Positions 35,400-45,221 are shown, counted from the stretch's first letter. The stretch is 64,000 nt of DNA from Nitrospiraceae bacterium (GCA_020632595.1 JACKFF010000014.1:1-64000); one strand, 5' to 3'. Translations and numbers: made by a program. The notes: generated by a model not told the origin, from the sequence alone.

Positions 35400-36995
35400 A
35401 TGCAACGGACCACGATATTTCACGCTGTGACTGGACCGGCCCTTTTGGCCGTGATTTTTCTTACTGGACTCGTGTGGCCGAGTTCCAGCGAGAGCCGTTC
35501 CCCAAGCCCTATTGAGACGGAAGAATGGTCATTTGAGGAACTCCTCCCATCTGATTCCGTCATCACGCTGACGTTGCAGGAAGCCGTCATGGAAGCATTA
35601 GAACACAATCTGGACATTCAAGTGAGCCGACACACAAGAGACGTTCGACTCACCGACATTGTCTTTCAACAGTCACAATTTGACCCTACGGTTGAGCTCG
35701 GCGGACGGTACGACCGGACGGTCGTTCCGCTCAACAGGCCCATATTCGGCCTTGGAGGTGTCACGCGGGGTTCGATTCCAGACACCTTTGATCAAAATGA
35801 AACAAACTTCAGGCTGGGATTGAAGCAAAAGTTGCTGACCGGGGGATCCTACGATCTGACCTTTGATACCAAACGGAATTCCGTGGCCGGATCAACCAGC
35901 TTTCTTTTCAACCCGGCCTATGCCAGCAATCTACTCTTTAATCTGACGCAACCACTTCTTCGAAACTTCGGACCCACGATCAACAACATACAAATCACCC
36001 TCGCAAAAAACGCAGCTGACGTGGAACAACTGACACTCCTGAACCAGATCCTGTCGGTGATCGCCCAGGTCGAGCAAGCGTATTGGGAACTCGTCTTTGC
36101 CCGGGAGAACTTAAAAGTCGCCCGCGCAACGTTGCAGGCCGCAGAAGAATTACTCGCGAGCAATCGCGCAAAGGTGAAAGCCGGAATCATGGCGGATGTA
36201 GAGGCTCTTCAGGCTCAAGCAGGGGTCGCCAACCAGATCGAACAAATATTGCTGGCCCAAAAAACCGTCCTGGACCAGGAGGACCAACTTCGAGTCCTCC
36301 TTAGTAAGTCGGAATTCAACCTGACTCAAACCACACCCCTTGTCCCACTCGACCCACCCGTTCAACATCTTCAGGAGACCCCGCTCAAAGAAAACCTGGA
36401 GGTCGCATTCGAGCATCGTCCGGATATGCTTCAAGCCAAAAAGAACATTGAAACATCCAACGTCAATACACGCTTTGCCAAAAATCAGCTTCTTCCCGAT
36501 CTCTCATTTCAGGGAAGTCTGGGTCTCAGCGGACTGGGGAAAAACCCCCGGGATGACTGGGATCGTTTAGGCAGCACGGATTTTTATAACATGGGGGGTG
36601 GACTCGTTTTCAGCTACCCTATAGGAAACCGCTCGGCGCAGAGCCAATATCAACGCCGGGTCCTGGAAACTCAACAAAGCCAGGTCTCTCTTCTACGCGT
36701 TCGCCAACAAATAATTCTGGACGTCAAAGAAGCCATCCGTCAGGTACAAACAAGCTTCAAGCGCACCAGAACGACTCAAACGGCTCGCCAATTATCCGAA
36801 AGGCAACTCAACGCGGAGCAGGAACGCCTTAATCTCGGGCTCAGCACCACTCGATTAGTGCTAGAATTTCAAAGAGATCTTCGAATAGCCCGGGGGAGGG
36901 AATTGCGAGCCATTCTGGACTACAATCAATCATTATCCCGTCTCCGCCTCGTCACCGCCTCTACACTCGATCATTACCACATTGAAATTCAGTAA
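35400..36995 (+). CDS. TolC family outer-membrane efflux protein
   Basis: A 531-residue outer-membrane channel with a signal peptide (about 1-30). The two-fold repeated TolC pattern is visible: ITLTLQEAVMEALEHNLDIQVSRH near the start, long helices (VEQAYWELVFARENLKVARATLQAAEELL), and a second half with LEVAFEHRPDMLQAKKNIE. It forms the exit duct for the exporter encoded next (adaptor, ATPase and permease, about 37.3-40.4 kb). A 309-base gap follows, so it may have a separate promoter. Confidence 0.9.
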   Translation: MQRTTIFHAVTGPALLAVIFLTGLVWPSSSESRSPSPIETEEWSFEELLPSDSVITLTLQEAVMEALEHNLDIQVSRHTRDVRLTDIVFQQSQFDPTVELGGRYDRTVVPLNRPIFGLGGVTRGSIPDTFDQNETNFRLGLKQKLLTGGSYDLTFDTKRNSVAGSTSFLFNPAYASNLLFNLTQPLLRNFGPTINNIQITLAKNAADVEQLTLLNQILSVIAQVEQAYWELVFARENLKVARATLQAAEELLASNRAKVKAGIMADVEALQAQAGVANQIEQILLAQKTVLDQEDQLRVLLSKSEFNLTQTTPLVPLDPPVQHLQETPLKENLEVAFEHRPDMLQAKKNIETSNVNTRFAKNQLLPDLSFQGSLGLSGLGKNPRDDWDRLGSTDFYNMGGGLVFSYPIGNRSAQSQYQRRVLETQQSQVSLLRVRQQIILDVKEAIRQVQTSFKRTRTTQTARQLSERQLNAEQERLNLGLSTTRLVLEFQRDLRIARGRELRAILDYNQSLSRLRLVTASTLDHYHIEIQ

Positions 36996-37304
36996 AGAAA
37001 AATGAAAAATCCCCTCCACGACCTTCTCCCCGCCCCAGGAATGTTCCATGTGCAGGTGGATACCACACCATGTTCATGTCGTGAGCCCGTGCCAAAATGA
37101 CCATGCCGGCCTTCCTGCCCCTAGCGGAGTAAGCTTCCGGCAGAGGGAGCCCTGTTACATACCTTTCCTTTTCATGCCGGTTTGTCTGAATTTAAATATA
37201 CCCCTATGCGCAAAGCGGACAACCCTATCACTTCGCAATTGATCCCTTTCCAGTCTTTCGATTTCCTAGGCCTCTGCTAGACTTGTTACCATATAAGTAG
37301 ACAT
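36996..37304. other. Gap between tolC-like gene and adaptor gene
   Basis: About 309 bases with no credible gene. No convincing terminator or promoter is seen. Confidence 0.4.
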
Positions 37305-38444
37305 ATGAAAAAAACATTTTGGATCGTGGCCATCATCATACTTGCCGGAGCAGTGGGGGGTTGGGTGTATTATTTCCGGTCGACAGGTCAACCATCTCCT
37401 GAAACCGCACAACACAACGTGGTTGAAGTTGTCCGAACCTCGCTTCAAACCAAGGTGTCGGAGACGGGTACGATCATGCCTTCTCAAACCATCGAAATTA
37501 AATCTCAATTTTCTGGGGAAGTCGCTCAATTGTTTGTGACTGCGGGGCAAGAGGTCGAAAAAGATCAGGTTTTAGCGATTATTCGACAGGAATCCAGCCA
37601 GGCCCGTCAGGTGGCCCAACTCAGGGCAGGTATCTCGGAAGAACGCTTAAACGTGGATACCGCTCATCGGGAATGGATCCGTGCCGAATCCCTCTTCAGA
37701 AAAGGTTTTATCCCTCAAAAGGAATTGGAACTTTCGCATCGGGATTATCAACAATCCCTGGTTCGTCTGGAGTTGGCCGAGCGCCAACTCTTATTGGCAT
37801 TAGGCGGCAACAAGGAATTGTATGAACGATACCGTGATGGCTCTGCCTCCAAAACCCGCCCTGAAGAATTTCAGGTCCGGTCACCCTCCCAAGGTACCGT
37901 CCTGGAAATTCTGGTCCACACCGGAGAAATCATTACGTCCGGAACCGCCACATTCGGCGGAGGAACAATCCTCATGCGCATTGCCGATCTGTCCCACATG
38001 GTGGTCAAAGCGAAAATCAATGAAGTTAATATTCCAAGAGTTTCGGTCGGCCAGTCGGTAGATATTCGGCTGGACGCCTTACCGGAAAAACTGTTTACGG
38101 GCCGGGTGATGGCCATTGCCGCCCAGGGGGTCAAAGAAAACAATCTGGTGACCTATGAAGTTTCTATCGATATAGAAAAAACCCACCCCGATTTAAAACC
38201 GATGCTGACCGCAAACATCGATATTGAGACAAAACGGCTGGACAATGTCCTCACCGTTCCGCTTGAAGTCCTACGTGTCAACAAAGGGGATGATGTCGTG
38301 GACGTGCTCGTGGAGGGACAACCCCAGACCCGGAAGGTCCGTGTCGCGTTCCGGACTGATACGCAGGCCATCATCACTCAAGGACTTCAGGAACACGACC
38401 AGGTCGTCGTCCCATCCTTTAAAGCCGACGAGGCTCGCCGATAA
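37305..38444 (+). CDS. Periplasmic adaptor (MacA/HlyD family)
   Basis: A 379-residue membrane-fusion protein with an N-terminal anchor (residues 4-25). It has a split lipoyl domain (IEIKSQFSGEVAQLFVTAGQEVEKDQVL and, after the coiled coil, RSPSQGTVLEILVHTGEIIT), a helical hairpin (about 105-165) and a beta-barrel part (INEVNIPRVSVGQSVDIRLD). It bridges the inner-membrane ABC permease to TolC. The gene lies 20 bases before the ATPase gene, so both form an operon with the permease. MacA-like rather than RND-linked because an ABC pair follows. Confidence 0.88.
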   Translation: MKKTFWIVAIIILAGAVGGWVYYFRSTGQPSPETAQHNVVEVVRTSLQTKVSETGTIMPSQTIEIKSQFSGEVAQLFVTAGQEVEKDQVLAIIRQESSQARQVAQLRAGISEERLNVDTAHREWIRAESLFRKGFIPQKELELSHRDYQQSLVRLELAERQLLLALGGNKELYERYRDGSASKTRPEEFQVRSPSQGTVLEILVHTGEIITSGTATFGGGTILMRIADLSHMVVKAKINEVNIPRVSVGQSVDIRLDALPEKLFTGRVMAIAAQGVKENNLVTYEVSIDIEKTHPDLKPMLTANIDIETKRLDNVLTVPLEVLRVNKGDDVVDVLVEGQPQTRKVRVAFRTDTQAIITQGLQEHDQVVVPSFKADEARR

Positions 38445-38464
38445 CGCAGGAAGTGGGTTTGGCC

Positions 38465-39166
38465 ATGTTGATTGAGCTCAACCACATCGTCAAAATCTAC
38501 CAAGCCGGGCATGTCGAGGTCCCGGCCTTAATCGATATTACTCTCCAGGTCAAAAAGGGAGAATTTGTAGCCATTATCGGACAGTCCGGAAGCGGGAAAA
38601 CCACCCTCCTGGATATTATTGGCTGTTTGAGCCGTCCGACGAGTGGCGAGTATTGGCTGGACGGGGATCTGGTCAACACCCTTCCCGACGCCCGCTTAAC
38701 CGGCATCCGTAACAAAAAAATCGGGTTTATCTTTCAAACCTTCCATTTACTTGCCCGGAAGACCGCCCTGGAAAATGTCCAACTTCCTCTAATGTATGCG
38801 GGCGCCTCACGAACAATTCAACACGACACCGCACGGACATTATTAACCAAGGTCGGCCTGCAAGACCGCCTGCAGCATTACAGCAATCAGTTATCGGGAG
38901 GCCAACAGCAACGGGTCGCAATCGCTCGTGCGTTAGCCAACAGTCCAGCGCTACTCCTGGCGGACGAACCCACGGGAAACCTGGATAGTCAATCAGGCAA
39001 AGACATTCTTGCGCTCTTTGAACAACTGCATCGTCATGGACAAACCATCGTGATGATTACCCATGATCCGAACATCGCCCAGCAGGCGGAACGCCGCATC
39101 ACCCTGGCAGATGGCAAAGTCGTGGCCGATGAATACATGCCTCAATCCCTTCCGGTGCCGGGATAA
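38465..39166 (+). CDS. MacB-type ABC transporter ATPase
   Basis: A 233-residue ABC ATPase of the LolD/MacB class. Walker A GQSGSGKTTLLDIIG, Q-loop GFIFQTFHLL, signature LSGGQQQRVAIARAL, Walker B LLLADEPTGNLD, H-loop MITHDP. It powers mechanotransmission export with the next gene's permease. I chose ATG 38465 (MLIELNHIVK); GTG 38453 is in frame. Confidence 0.92.
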   Translation: MLIELNHIVKIYQAGHVEVPALIDITLQVKKGEFVAIIGQSGSGKTTLLDIIGCLSRPTSGEYWLDGDLVNTLPDARLTGIRNKKIGFIFQTFHLLARKTALENVQLPLMYAGASRTIQHDTARTLLTKVGLQDRLQHYSNQLSGGQQQRVAIARALANSPALLLADEPTGNLDSQSGKDILALFEQLHRHGQTIVMITHDPNIAQQAERRITLADGKVVADEYMPQSLPVPG

Positions 39167-39170
39167 AATT

Positions 39171-40391
39171 ATGCTACGTTCAATTTTTCTGGATGCGCTC
39201 AAAAATCTCTCCGGGAACGCGCTTCGTTCGGGGCTTACCATGTTGGGAGTCATTATTGGCGTCGCCGCGGTTATCACCATGATTGCCATTGTAGAAGGCG
39301 GACAAGTCTGGCTGGTGAATTCGCTAGAGCGCATGGGCACCAATTTGCTGTTTGTCTGGAAAAAGCGGTTGACCGTTGAAGAACGGCAGCTCTTTGCGGG
39401 GAGAAATACCGAACTCCGCTATGACGACGCCCTGGCCATTCAAACACGGTTTCCTGATCTGCTTGTTGCTCCCATTATTGAGCTGGATGGGCAATTAAAA
39501 GCGGGGGATCGTGACTACAGCGGACGAATCACCGGCACCTCTCCCGAATATAGCCAGATCCGAAACTTTCGCCCCGAATCCGGGCGATTCGTCTCATCCG
39601 TCGACATCAAGGATTGGAACCGGTCCGTGGTATTAGGGCACACCATTGCCGAAGTGTTGTTCGGATCCCAGCCCGCCATCGGAGAGGACGTAAAAATCGG
39701 CGATCAACGATTTACCGTAAAGGGCATCATGGAGCCCAAGGGGGAGATTTACGGGCATGATTACGACGAAATGGTGATCATTCCTATCAGCACGGGCCTG
39801 CGGTTTTTCCAGGGATCCGACAAAATCCGATCAATGATCATTCATGTTCCTGACCGGCAGCGCATGGATGAAATTTCCCAGGCACTGCATCAGTTTCTGG
39901 TTCAACGTCATGAAGGGGTAGACGACATCCATATCCGGAATCAGGGAGAATTTCTGAGTGCAGTGGACCAAACGCTGTTGACCTTCCGGCTGGTTCTGGG
40001 AGGCATTGCGGTGATTGCCCTCCTCGTCGGCGGCATCGGCATCATGAACATCATGCTCGTAACCGTCACCGAGCGAACCAGGGAGATTGGACTACGAAAA
40101 GCCATCGGGGCCAGGCGGCAGGATATTCTGTTGCAATTCCTCATTGAGTCCACGACCATTAGCGTGATTGGCGGGTCCATTGGTATTCTTGTGGGCATTC
40201 TTGCGGCCTATGGCATCGGGGATGTCGTCGCTCGGGCTATGCCGGGCGGAGGAGATTGGGGAGCAGTGGTTCAGCCCACCGCCATTGCCATTGCGTTTGC
40301 CTTTGCGGTCATCGTCGGAGTGGGATTCGGTCTCTTTCCCGCCATGAAAGCCTCGAAACTGGAGCCCGCCGAGGCTTTGCGCTATCAATAA
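39171..40391 (+). CDS. MacB-like ABC transporter permease
   Basis: A 406-residue permease with the MacB/FtsX topology: one helix near residues 20-42 (LTMLGVIIGVAAVITMIAIV), a large periplasmic domain (about 45-280) and three C-terminal helices, including GGIGIMNIMLVTVTERTREIGLRKA. The ATPase part is encoded separately 5 bases upstream. The set of TolC, adaptor, ATPase and permease would export antibiotics, toxins or lipoprotein-like substrates; the cargo is unknown. Start ATG 39171; the frame is open into the ATPase gene. Confidence 0.92.
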   Translation: MLRSIFLDALKNLSGNALRSGLTMLGVIIGVAAVITMIAIVEGGQVWLVNSLERMGTNLLFVWKKRLTVEERQLFAGRNTELRYDDALAIQTRFPDLLVAPIIELDGQLKAGDRDYSGRITGTSPEYSQIRNFRPESGRFVSSVDIKDWNRSVVLGHTIAEVLFGSQPAIGEDVKIGDQRFTVKGIMEPKGEIYGHDYDEMVIIPISTGLRFFQGSDKIRSMIIHVPDRQRMDEISQALHQFLVQRHEGVDDIHIRNQGEFLSAVDQTLLTFRLVLGGIAVIALLVGGIGIMNIMLVTVTERTREIGLRKAIGARRQDILLQFLIESTTISVIGGSIGILVGILAAYGIGDVVARAMPGGGDWGAVVQPTAIAIAFAFAVIVGVGFGLFPAMKASKLEPAEALRYQ

Positions 40392-40455
40392 GTTTCAAGA
40401 ATGCGCTCCCTTTTTACCCGGAACCGGCCCCACTGTCCATAACCATTGCACCTCC

Positions 40456-41151
40456 GTGAGACCCCATAAAGAACGAGCCGCAGGATTAGCCTTCCTCCCG
40501 ATCTTCACCACTATCGGGTTTTACCTCTTACCCGCAAACTGGCAACTCCACACCGCCGTCCAGTTTGCGCCACAACTGATGGCTTATGCCGCCTTAAGCG
40601 CCTGGGCATATAAAAATGAAGATCTCCAGCACAAACTTGGGCTAGGATTCAACAATATCCAGTCAGGGGTCACCCGAGGAACTGCGATTGGCCTCATGCT
40701 GGGCATACTGAATACCGGGGTCATCTTGTACGTCATGCCGGCCTTGGGAGTGGACATCAATTTTCTCTCTCAGACCCCTCATGCCCAAATTCCGTTTTGG
40801 GTCATGATGCCATGGTTCATTATGCTGATTGCTACGGGAGTGGAAGTGAATTTCCGCGGATTTCTCCTCGGCCGATTACTGGTATGGTTTCAACGGGTGC
40901 GTCAACCCGATCACCCCTCGACCACCAGGACTCGCCTACAGGCATTGCTCCCCTTATCTCTATCAGCTCTGACGTTTGCCTTTGATCCATTTATGGTGTC
41001 GACATTCCGGGATTTACATTGGATTGCCGTATGGGATGGCCTGGTGTGGGGATGGCTATGGATGCGAATGCACAATCTCTATACGGTCATAGCCGCTCAT
41101 GCCGTGGAAGTGATTCTTCTCTATCTCATCATTCGGGGAATATTGACATGA
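40456..41151 (+). CDS. CPBP-like multi-pass membrane protein
   Basis: A 231-residue protein with about seven hydrophobic helices. The segment IATGVEVNFRGFLLGRLL resembles motif 1 (EExxxR) of CPBP intramembrane proteases, but only one Glu is present, and a weak motif 2/3 region follows (LTFAFDPFM; YTVIAAHAVEV with the His). It may be a diverged member or inactive. It starts with GTG and lacks an obvious ribosome site. It overlaps the RNase Z-like gene by 4 bases, so the two are coupled. Confidence 0.55.
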   Translation: MRPHKERAAGLAFLPIFTTIGFYLLPANWQLHTAVQFAPQLMAYAALSAWAYKNEDLQHKLGLGFNNIQSGVTRGTAIGLMLGILNTGVILYVMPALGVDINFLSQTPHAQIPFWVMMPWFIMLIATGVEVNFRGFLLGRLLVWFQRVRQPDHPSTTRTRLQALLPLSLSALTFAFDPFMVSTFRDLHWIAVWDGLVWGWLWMRMHNLYTVIAAHAVEVILLYLIIRGILT

Positions 41152-42173
41152 CACCCTCGTTCTCCCCTCATCTGGTGAATCATCCCTTTGGAGACCCCGG
41201 CCTCTATGTCGATATACGGTGGAGCCGGCGTGCCCTGCTCTTTGACCTGGGGGATAACGGGCCCTTGAGCCCAACCCAGCTTTTACGGGCGCAGGATATT
41301 TTCATTTCTCATACGCATATGGATCACTTTATCGGGTTTGATCGGCTCATTCGTGTAGCCCTGGGTCGTGGCAAACATCTTCGATTGCATGGTCCACCTG
41401 GCCTTATTGAAAATGTTCAAGGCAAACTTCGTGGGTATACCTGGAATCTGGTTGATGGATATCCACTGACCATCGAAGCCAGAGAATATCACCCCACGCA
41501 TATTCAACCCGCGTATTTTCATGCGAAGGACGCCTTCGCCTGTAAACGGGAAACCGTAATCCCAGGCGACCATTCCCACATTTTTCCGGTTCTTCGAGAA
41601 CCGGCTCTCCTCGTGAAAGCCGTCGCGCTCAACCATCGGATCCCTTCCCTGGCCTTTTCCCTGGAAGAACCGTTTCACATCAATATTAAGAAAGCCCGAC
41701 TCCATGAGGCAGGTCTTCCAGTAGGCTCCTGGCTCAAGGAAGTTAAGCAGTTAATTTTAGATGGCGCACCGGATTCACACATCTTTTCCGCTACATTATA
41801 TGTTGAGCACCAAAAAGAAGAACGCGTATTTAATGTAGGCACCATGAAGCGAGAATTTACAACCATCACCAAGGGGCAAAAAATCGCTTATGTGGTTGAT
41901 TGCCGATATGATACCGACAATGAGCAGCGGATCATTCAATTATGCCAAGGGGCCACAACGCTATTTTGCGAGGCACCCTTTTTAGAAGCCGACCGCGACA
42001 AGGCTGCCAATCGCTACCATCTCACGGCGCGCCAGGCAGGAATCCTGGGACGGAAAGCCGGGGTGGAACAACTGGTCGTCTTTCATTTTTCTCCCAGGTA
42101 TACCGGACAGGGGGACAAACTTCACCAGGAGGCCATGGAAGCCTTTCATGGACAGTCATCACACATGACATGA
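41148..42173 (+). CDS. RNase Z-like metallo-beta-lactamase-fold hydrolase
   Basis: A 341-residue MBL-fold protein with RNase Z features: SHTHMDHFIGFDRLI (H-x-H-x-DH zinc site), LNHRIPSLAFSLEE (equivalent to the H-x-x-PS motif of RNase Z), IAYVVDCRYDTDN and HFSPRYTGQ near the C-terminus (the H-F-S-x-R-Y motif). RNase Z trims tRNA 3' ends. Length and motifs fit but the N-terminus is atypical, so a related hydrolase is possible. ATG 41148 overlaps the previous stop. Confidence 0.78.
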   Translation: MTPSFSPHLVNHPFGDPGLYVDIRWSRRALLFDLGDNGPLSPTQLLRAQDIFISHTHMDHFIGFDRLIRVALGRGKHLRLHGPPGLIENVQGKLRGYTWNLVDGYPLTIEAREYHPTHIQPAYFHAKDAFACKRETVIPGDHSHIFPVLREPALLVKAVALNHRIPSLAFSLEEPFHINIKKARLHEAGLPVGSWLKEVKQLILDGAPDSHIFSATLYVEHQKEERVFNVGTMKREFTTITKGQKIAYVVDCRYDTDNEQRIIQLCQGATTLFCEAPFLEADRDKAANRYHLTARQAGILGRKAGVEQLVVFHFSPRYTGQGDKLHQEAMEAFHGQSSHMT

Positions 42174-42182
42174 GGAGGGACG

Positions 42183-42521
42183 ATGCCGGAATGGGTTAGA
42201 TATGGGTTGTATTTTGTCCTTGGCGGAACATTAGTGAGTGTCTCCACGTATCTGGGCAGTCATGGAAGGGGGTTCCTGGCTGCCTTGGCCAGCACTTTGC
42301 CGGTCATCAGTGGAGTAACCTTTATCCTCATCTTCGTCAATGCCGGATCGGTCCCCACCGTCTCGTTTGCCAAACACCTGATTTGGCTTTCTCCCCCATG
42401 GTTTGTTTATGTGGGAGCGATGATTGCATTTGTCCCCAAGATAGGGTTTTGGCCGGCATATGGGTTGGCGATCGGATTATATCTGGCCGGAGTGGGACTG
42501 ACACGACTGTTTGTTGACTAG
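42183..42521 (+). CDS. Small four-helix membrane protein (GlpM/DUF3147-like)
   Basis: A 112-residue protein of four hydrophobic helices (YGLYFVLGGTLVSVSTYLG; LASTLPVISGVTFILIFV; a third; YGLAIGLYLAGVGLTRLF). The layout is that of GlpM/DUF3147 membrane proteins; no function is known. It starts 9 bases after the RNase Z-like gene, with GAGGGACG before the ATG, so it is likely in the same operon. Confidence 0.55.
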   Translation: MPEWVRYGLYFVLGGTLVSVSTYLGSHGRGFLAALASTLPVISGVTFILIFVNAGSVPTVSFAKHLIWLSPPWFVYVGAMIAFVPKIGFWPAYGLAIGLYLAGVGLTRLFVD

Positions 42522-42603
42522 TACCGAACAACGCAAGAATGACCCCTATCACAATACAGAGATTGCGAGAGAAGCATTTAATCAGGTAGTGAGAACCAGG
42601 AAC

Positions 42604-43023
42604 ATGGCGGAATTCATTAAACCGATCATTCACGCATTTTTAGTGTGTGACACCATCATCATCGATAGCCTGACCGGGAAAAAAAGCATCATCGGGGCAT
42701 TTACCCATCTTTGGGCCAAGACATTTCCATGCCAGCACCCACAAGTCGGCGTCTATTTTTCGCTCACCGACGCTGAAGGCAGGTACGCATTCGAGATCCA
42801 ACTCGTGTATCTTGATCAGGACCAGATTGTCGGCAAAGGTTCCCTTCCGCCAATAGACATTTCCAACCGGTTAACGACCCAGGACTTCGGCGTGAACATC
42901 CCCTATCTCGTCTTTCCAGGGCCGGGACGATATGAGTTTCGTCTGTATGCCAATGGTCATTTCATCACTCAGAAGGACTTCCAGGTTATCCAACACGAAT
43001 CTTCTCCCTCACCGCAGTCCTGA
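42604..43023 (+). CDS. DUF6941 family protein
   Basis: A 139-residue protein. The opening IKPIIHAFLVCDTIIIDSLT, then KKSIIGAFTHLWAKTFPC, an immunoglobulin-like beta body and PYLVFPGPGRYEFRLYANG match the DUF6941 pattern, which is found in many bacteria without a known role. No signal peptide. I chose ATG 42604 (MAEFIKP); the frame is open back to 42511. Confidence 0.65.
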   Translation: MAEFIKPIIHAFLVCDTIIIDSLTGKKSIIGAFTHLWAKTFPCQHPQVGVYFSLTDAEGRYAFEIQLVYLDQDQIVGKGSLPPIDISNRLTTQDFGVNIPYLVFPGPGRYEFRLYANGHFITQKDFQVIQHESSPSPQS

Positions 43024-43107
43024 GCCCCTATCAGTTTTCTCGTCTGATCAACACATCTCTCGACTCTCACTTTCCATGGAGCAGAGGACGGGAAAATCCG
43101 CCAGGGT

Positions 43108-43239
43108 TCACTCCACAATCCGGACCAGTTGATCAATATCAGGAAATCGACCTGGCAGCAACATGCCCTTTCCGGCCGAATTGGACAAGAAACAGCCACA
43201 CCCTCCAGCAATCTCGAGATCACACCTCAGTCTCTGCAT
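43108..43239 (-). CDS. Small cysteine-containing protein (43 residues)
   Basis: A 43-codon gene from ATG at 43239 to TGA. AGGGAAAAGG lies 4 bases before the ATG, a good ribosome site. The product contains RCDLEIAGGCGCFL, with three cysteines including a C-G-C pair, and ends GRFPDIDQLVRIVE. Composition and codon use look like real coding sequence, and it fills a gap between two plus-strand genes. I know no family. It may bind a metal or be redox-active (inference). Confidence 0.5.
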   Translation of the reverse strand: MQRLRCDLEIAGGCGCFLSNSAGKGMLLPGRFPDIDQLVRIVE

Positions 43240-43389
43240 TTTACCTTTTCCCTCTAGTCACCGATGAACTACCCGGGAAGAAACGACCAACGGCCCCAAG
43301 GACCCAACCAAGATGTCAGACAACAGGGGAAATTCTTTTCTCACCATAAAAACCGGACAAACTTACAACTTCAGAGAGGGAGATTTGCA

Positions 43390-44325
43390 ATGGCTGCATC
43401 GCACCATCAACAGGGAAAACTACGCCTAGGCTGTCTGTTCATCCTGATCCTCTTTGTTTTGGGCACCGGAACAGTCAATGGTCAGGTGGTCGGGGATGGG
43501 TACAACAACAGCCTGATTTATAAAATCCAATCTGATACGAATACGGTCTATATTTTGGGATCGATCCATGTGTTGGCTGAAGAATACTATCCTCTCACCA
43601 GATCCTTCTCCTATGCCTATTACAATTCACAAAAGGTCGTCTTTGAAATTGATCCGGAAATATTATTTTCTCCCGGCTCATTTTCTCAACACGAAAAACA
43701 GTACACCCTCCCAAAGGGAAAAACACTGGAAACGGTGCTCTCCCCAAAAACGTATAAGCTGGTCAAACAGAAGATTCAAGCCTTGGGAGGGAACATTCAG
43801 GATTTCCACCCCTACAAACCCTGGGTGCTGTATCTCACATTAAGCGGACGATTTGATTCGTCCATAGATTTCCGGCCTGAATTAGGCATTGAAAATCATT
43901 TCTATCGCATGGCCAAGGATGCCGGAAAACCGACGGGCGGGCTGGAAACCATTCAAGACCAATTAAATGTGTTCGACACACTTCCACTCAACATCCAAGA
44001 TGCTCTTCTTCAGGAATCACTCGCCGCCGCCGGATCTAAGGAACGAGAACAAGCTTTTTTACATATGGTAAAAGACTGGCACCAGGGAAATCTCGACGGG
44101 TTGGAACAATTGGTGGAGTCATTCAAAACCTACCCGTTGTTCTACAACAAACTCCTCGTCCAACGAAACCTGAACTGGATTCCTCAAATCGAATCGTTCT
44201 TACAAGAAAAGAAAAACGTCTTGATCATCGTGGGTGCGGCTCACCTCGCGGGGGAAGACGGATTACTCGCGCTGCTCAAAGAAAAAGGCCACCACCTTGA
44301 ACGGGTGTCTTATGCCATGCCTTAG
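43390..44325 (+). CDS. TraB/GumN family secreted protein
   Basis: A 311-residue protein with a signal peptide (LGCLFILILFVLGTGTVNGQ). The TraB/GumN (EreA/ChaN-like) body has NTVYILGSIHVLAEEYYPL, the VVFEIDPE segment, GLETIQDQLNVFDTLP and, near the end, VLIIVGAAHLAGEDGL. Members have a metal-dependent fold, and some are metalloproteases. I chose ATG 43390 because it gives a clean signal peptide and has AGAGGGAG upstream; a longer start at 43264 has no clear leader. Confidence 0.82.
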   Translation: MAASHHQQGKLRLGCLFILILFVLGTGTVNGQVVGDGYNNSLIYKIQSDTNTVYILGSIHVLAEEYYPLTRSFSYAYYNSQKVVFEIDPEILFSPGSFSQHEKQYTLPKGKTLETVLSPKTYKLVKQKIQALGGNIQDFHPYKPWVLYLTLSGRFDSSIDFRPELGIENHFYRMAKDAGKPTGGLETIQDQLNVFDTLPLNIQDALLQESLAAAGSKEREQAFLHMVKDWHQGNLDGLEQLVESFKTYPLFYNKLLVQRNLNWIPQIESFLQEKKNVLIIVGAAHLAGEDGLLALLKEKGHHLERVSYAMP

Positions 44326-44345
44326 AACGGCAAAGGAGGGTCCCG

Positions 44346-45155
44346 TTACGGCCGATCAGCATCGGCTATCCCCTTTCGGGCCATCCAATCAATCATCTGC
44401 GGGCTCAGCAATTTCATCCACCGGCCCCACTGGCCTCTCCAGGACGTAAACACCAGTCTTTCCCGTCGGGTCATCCCCTTGATAATCATGTCCGCACATT
44501 TCCTCGCGGTTAAGAATCTGGCATGTCCTTCAAGAACCCGCCCGAAAGGTCGACCATGAGGCCCGAGACTTCGTTCATGAATTTCAGATTGCACAAAATC
44601 GGGGGCCACAATGGTTACGGTGACTCCCGTCCCCGTCAATTCAATACGAAGCGACTCAAAAAATCCGTTCATCGCATGCTTACTGGCACAATAGGCTGAA
44701 TGGGCAGGCACTCCCGTCAAACTTGCAACGCTGGAGATCGCAACAATCCGACCTTGCGTGGCCTTTAAGAACGGCAAGGCCAATTTGGTGCAGTAGACGC
44801 TGCCGAAAAAATTCACCGCCATCACCCGTTGATACAGTTCCAAATCCTGAGCATCCTCCACCGTCGACCACATGGATATCCCGGCATTATTCACCAACAC
44901 ATCAATCCGGGAATACACAGAAACCACCTGTTGGATCATCATGGAACAGGCATGGGGATCCGTCACGTCCGTCGGAATGATCAGGGCAGACCCTCCAAGG
45001 CGTTCACAGGCGAGCGCTACTTCCTGCAACCGTGACTGATCTCTCGCGACCAGTACCAGCTGGGGAGCCTGTGGCGCCAGCGAACAGGCGAGCGCTTTTC
45101 CAATACCCGACGACGCCCCGGTAATGAGAATCACCTGGTTTGTAAATTCACTCAT
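44346..45155 (-). CDS. Short-chain dehydrogenase/reductase (SDR)
   Basis: A 269-residue NAD(P)-dependent oxidoreductase. The cofactor motif ILITGASSGIGKALA is near residues 8-22, with NNAGIS at about 89 and the catalytic Tyr-Lys in AHSAYCASKHAMN. The C-terminal part WMKLLSPQMIDWMARK resembles membrane-associated SDRs acting on lipids or sterols. The substrate is unknown. I chose ATG 45155 with AAGGGA upstream; the frame extends to 45236. Confidence 0.88.
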   Translation of the reverse strand: MSEFTNQVILITGASSGIGKALACSLAPQAPQLVLVARDQSRLQEVALACERLGGSALIIPTDVTDPHACSMMIQQVVSVYSRIDVLVNNAGISMWSTVEDAQDLELYQRVMAVNFFGSVYCTKLALPFLKATQGRIVAISSVASLTGVPAHSAYCASKHAMNGFFESLRIELTGTGVTVTIVAPDFVQSEIHERSLGPHGRPFGRVLEGHARFLTARKCADMIIKGMTRRERLVFTSWRGQWGRWMKLLSPQMIDWMARKGIADADRP

Positions 45156-45192
45156 CGTCCCTTGCTCAAGAATTGAAATGAAATGGACCCTA

Positions 45193-45221
45193 TTGACAGA
45201 TTTTTTTAACGAGCGTAGCAT
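45193..45221 (+). promoter_or_regulatory. Promoter of an isolated short transcription unit
   Basis: TTGACA at 45193-45198, exactly 17 bases, then TAGCAT at 45216-45221. It faces right, away from the SDR gene, and precedes the small frame at 45265. Confidence 0.55.
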
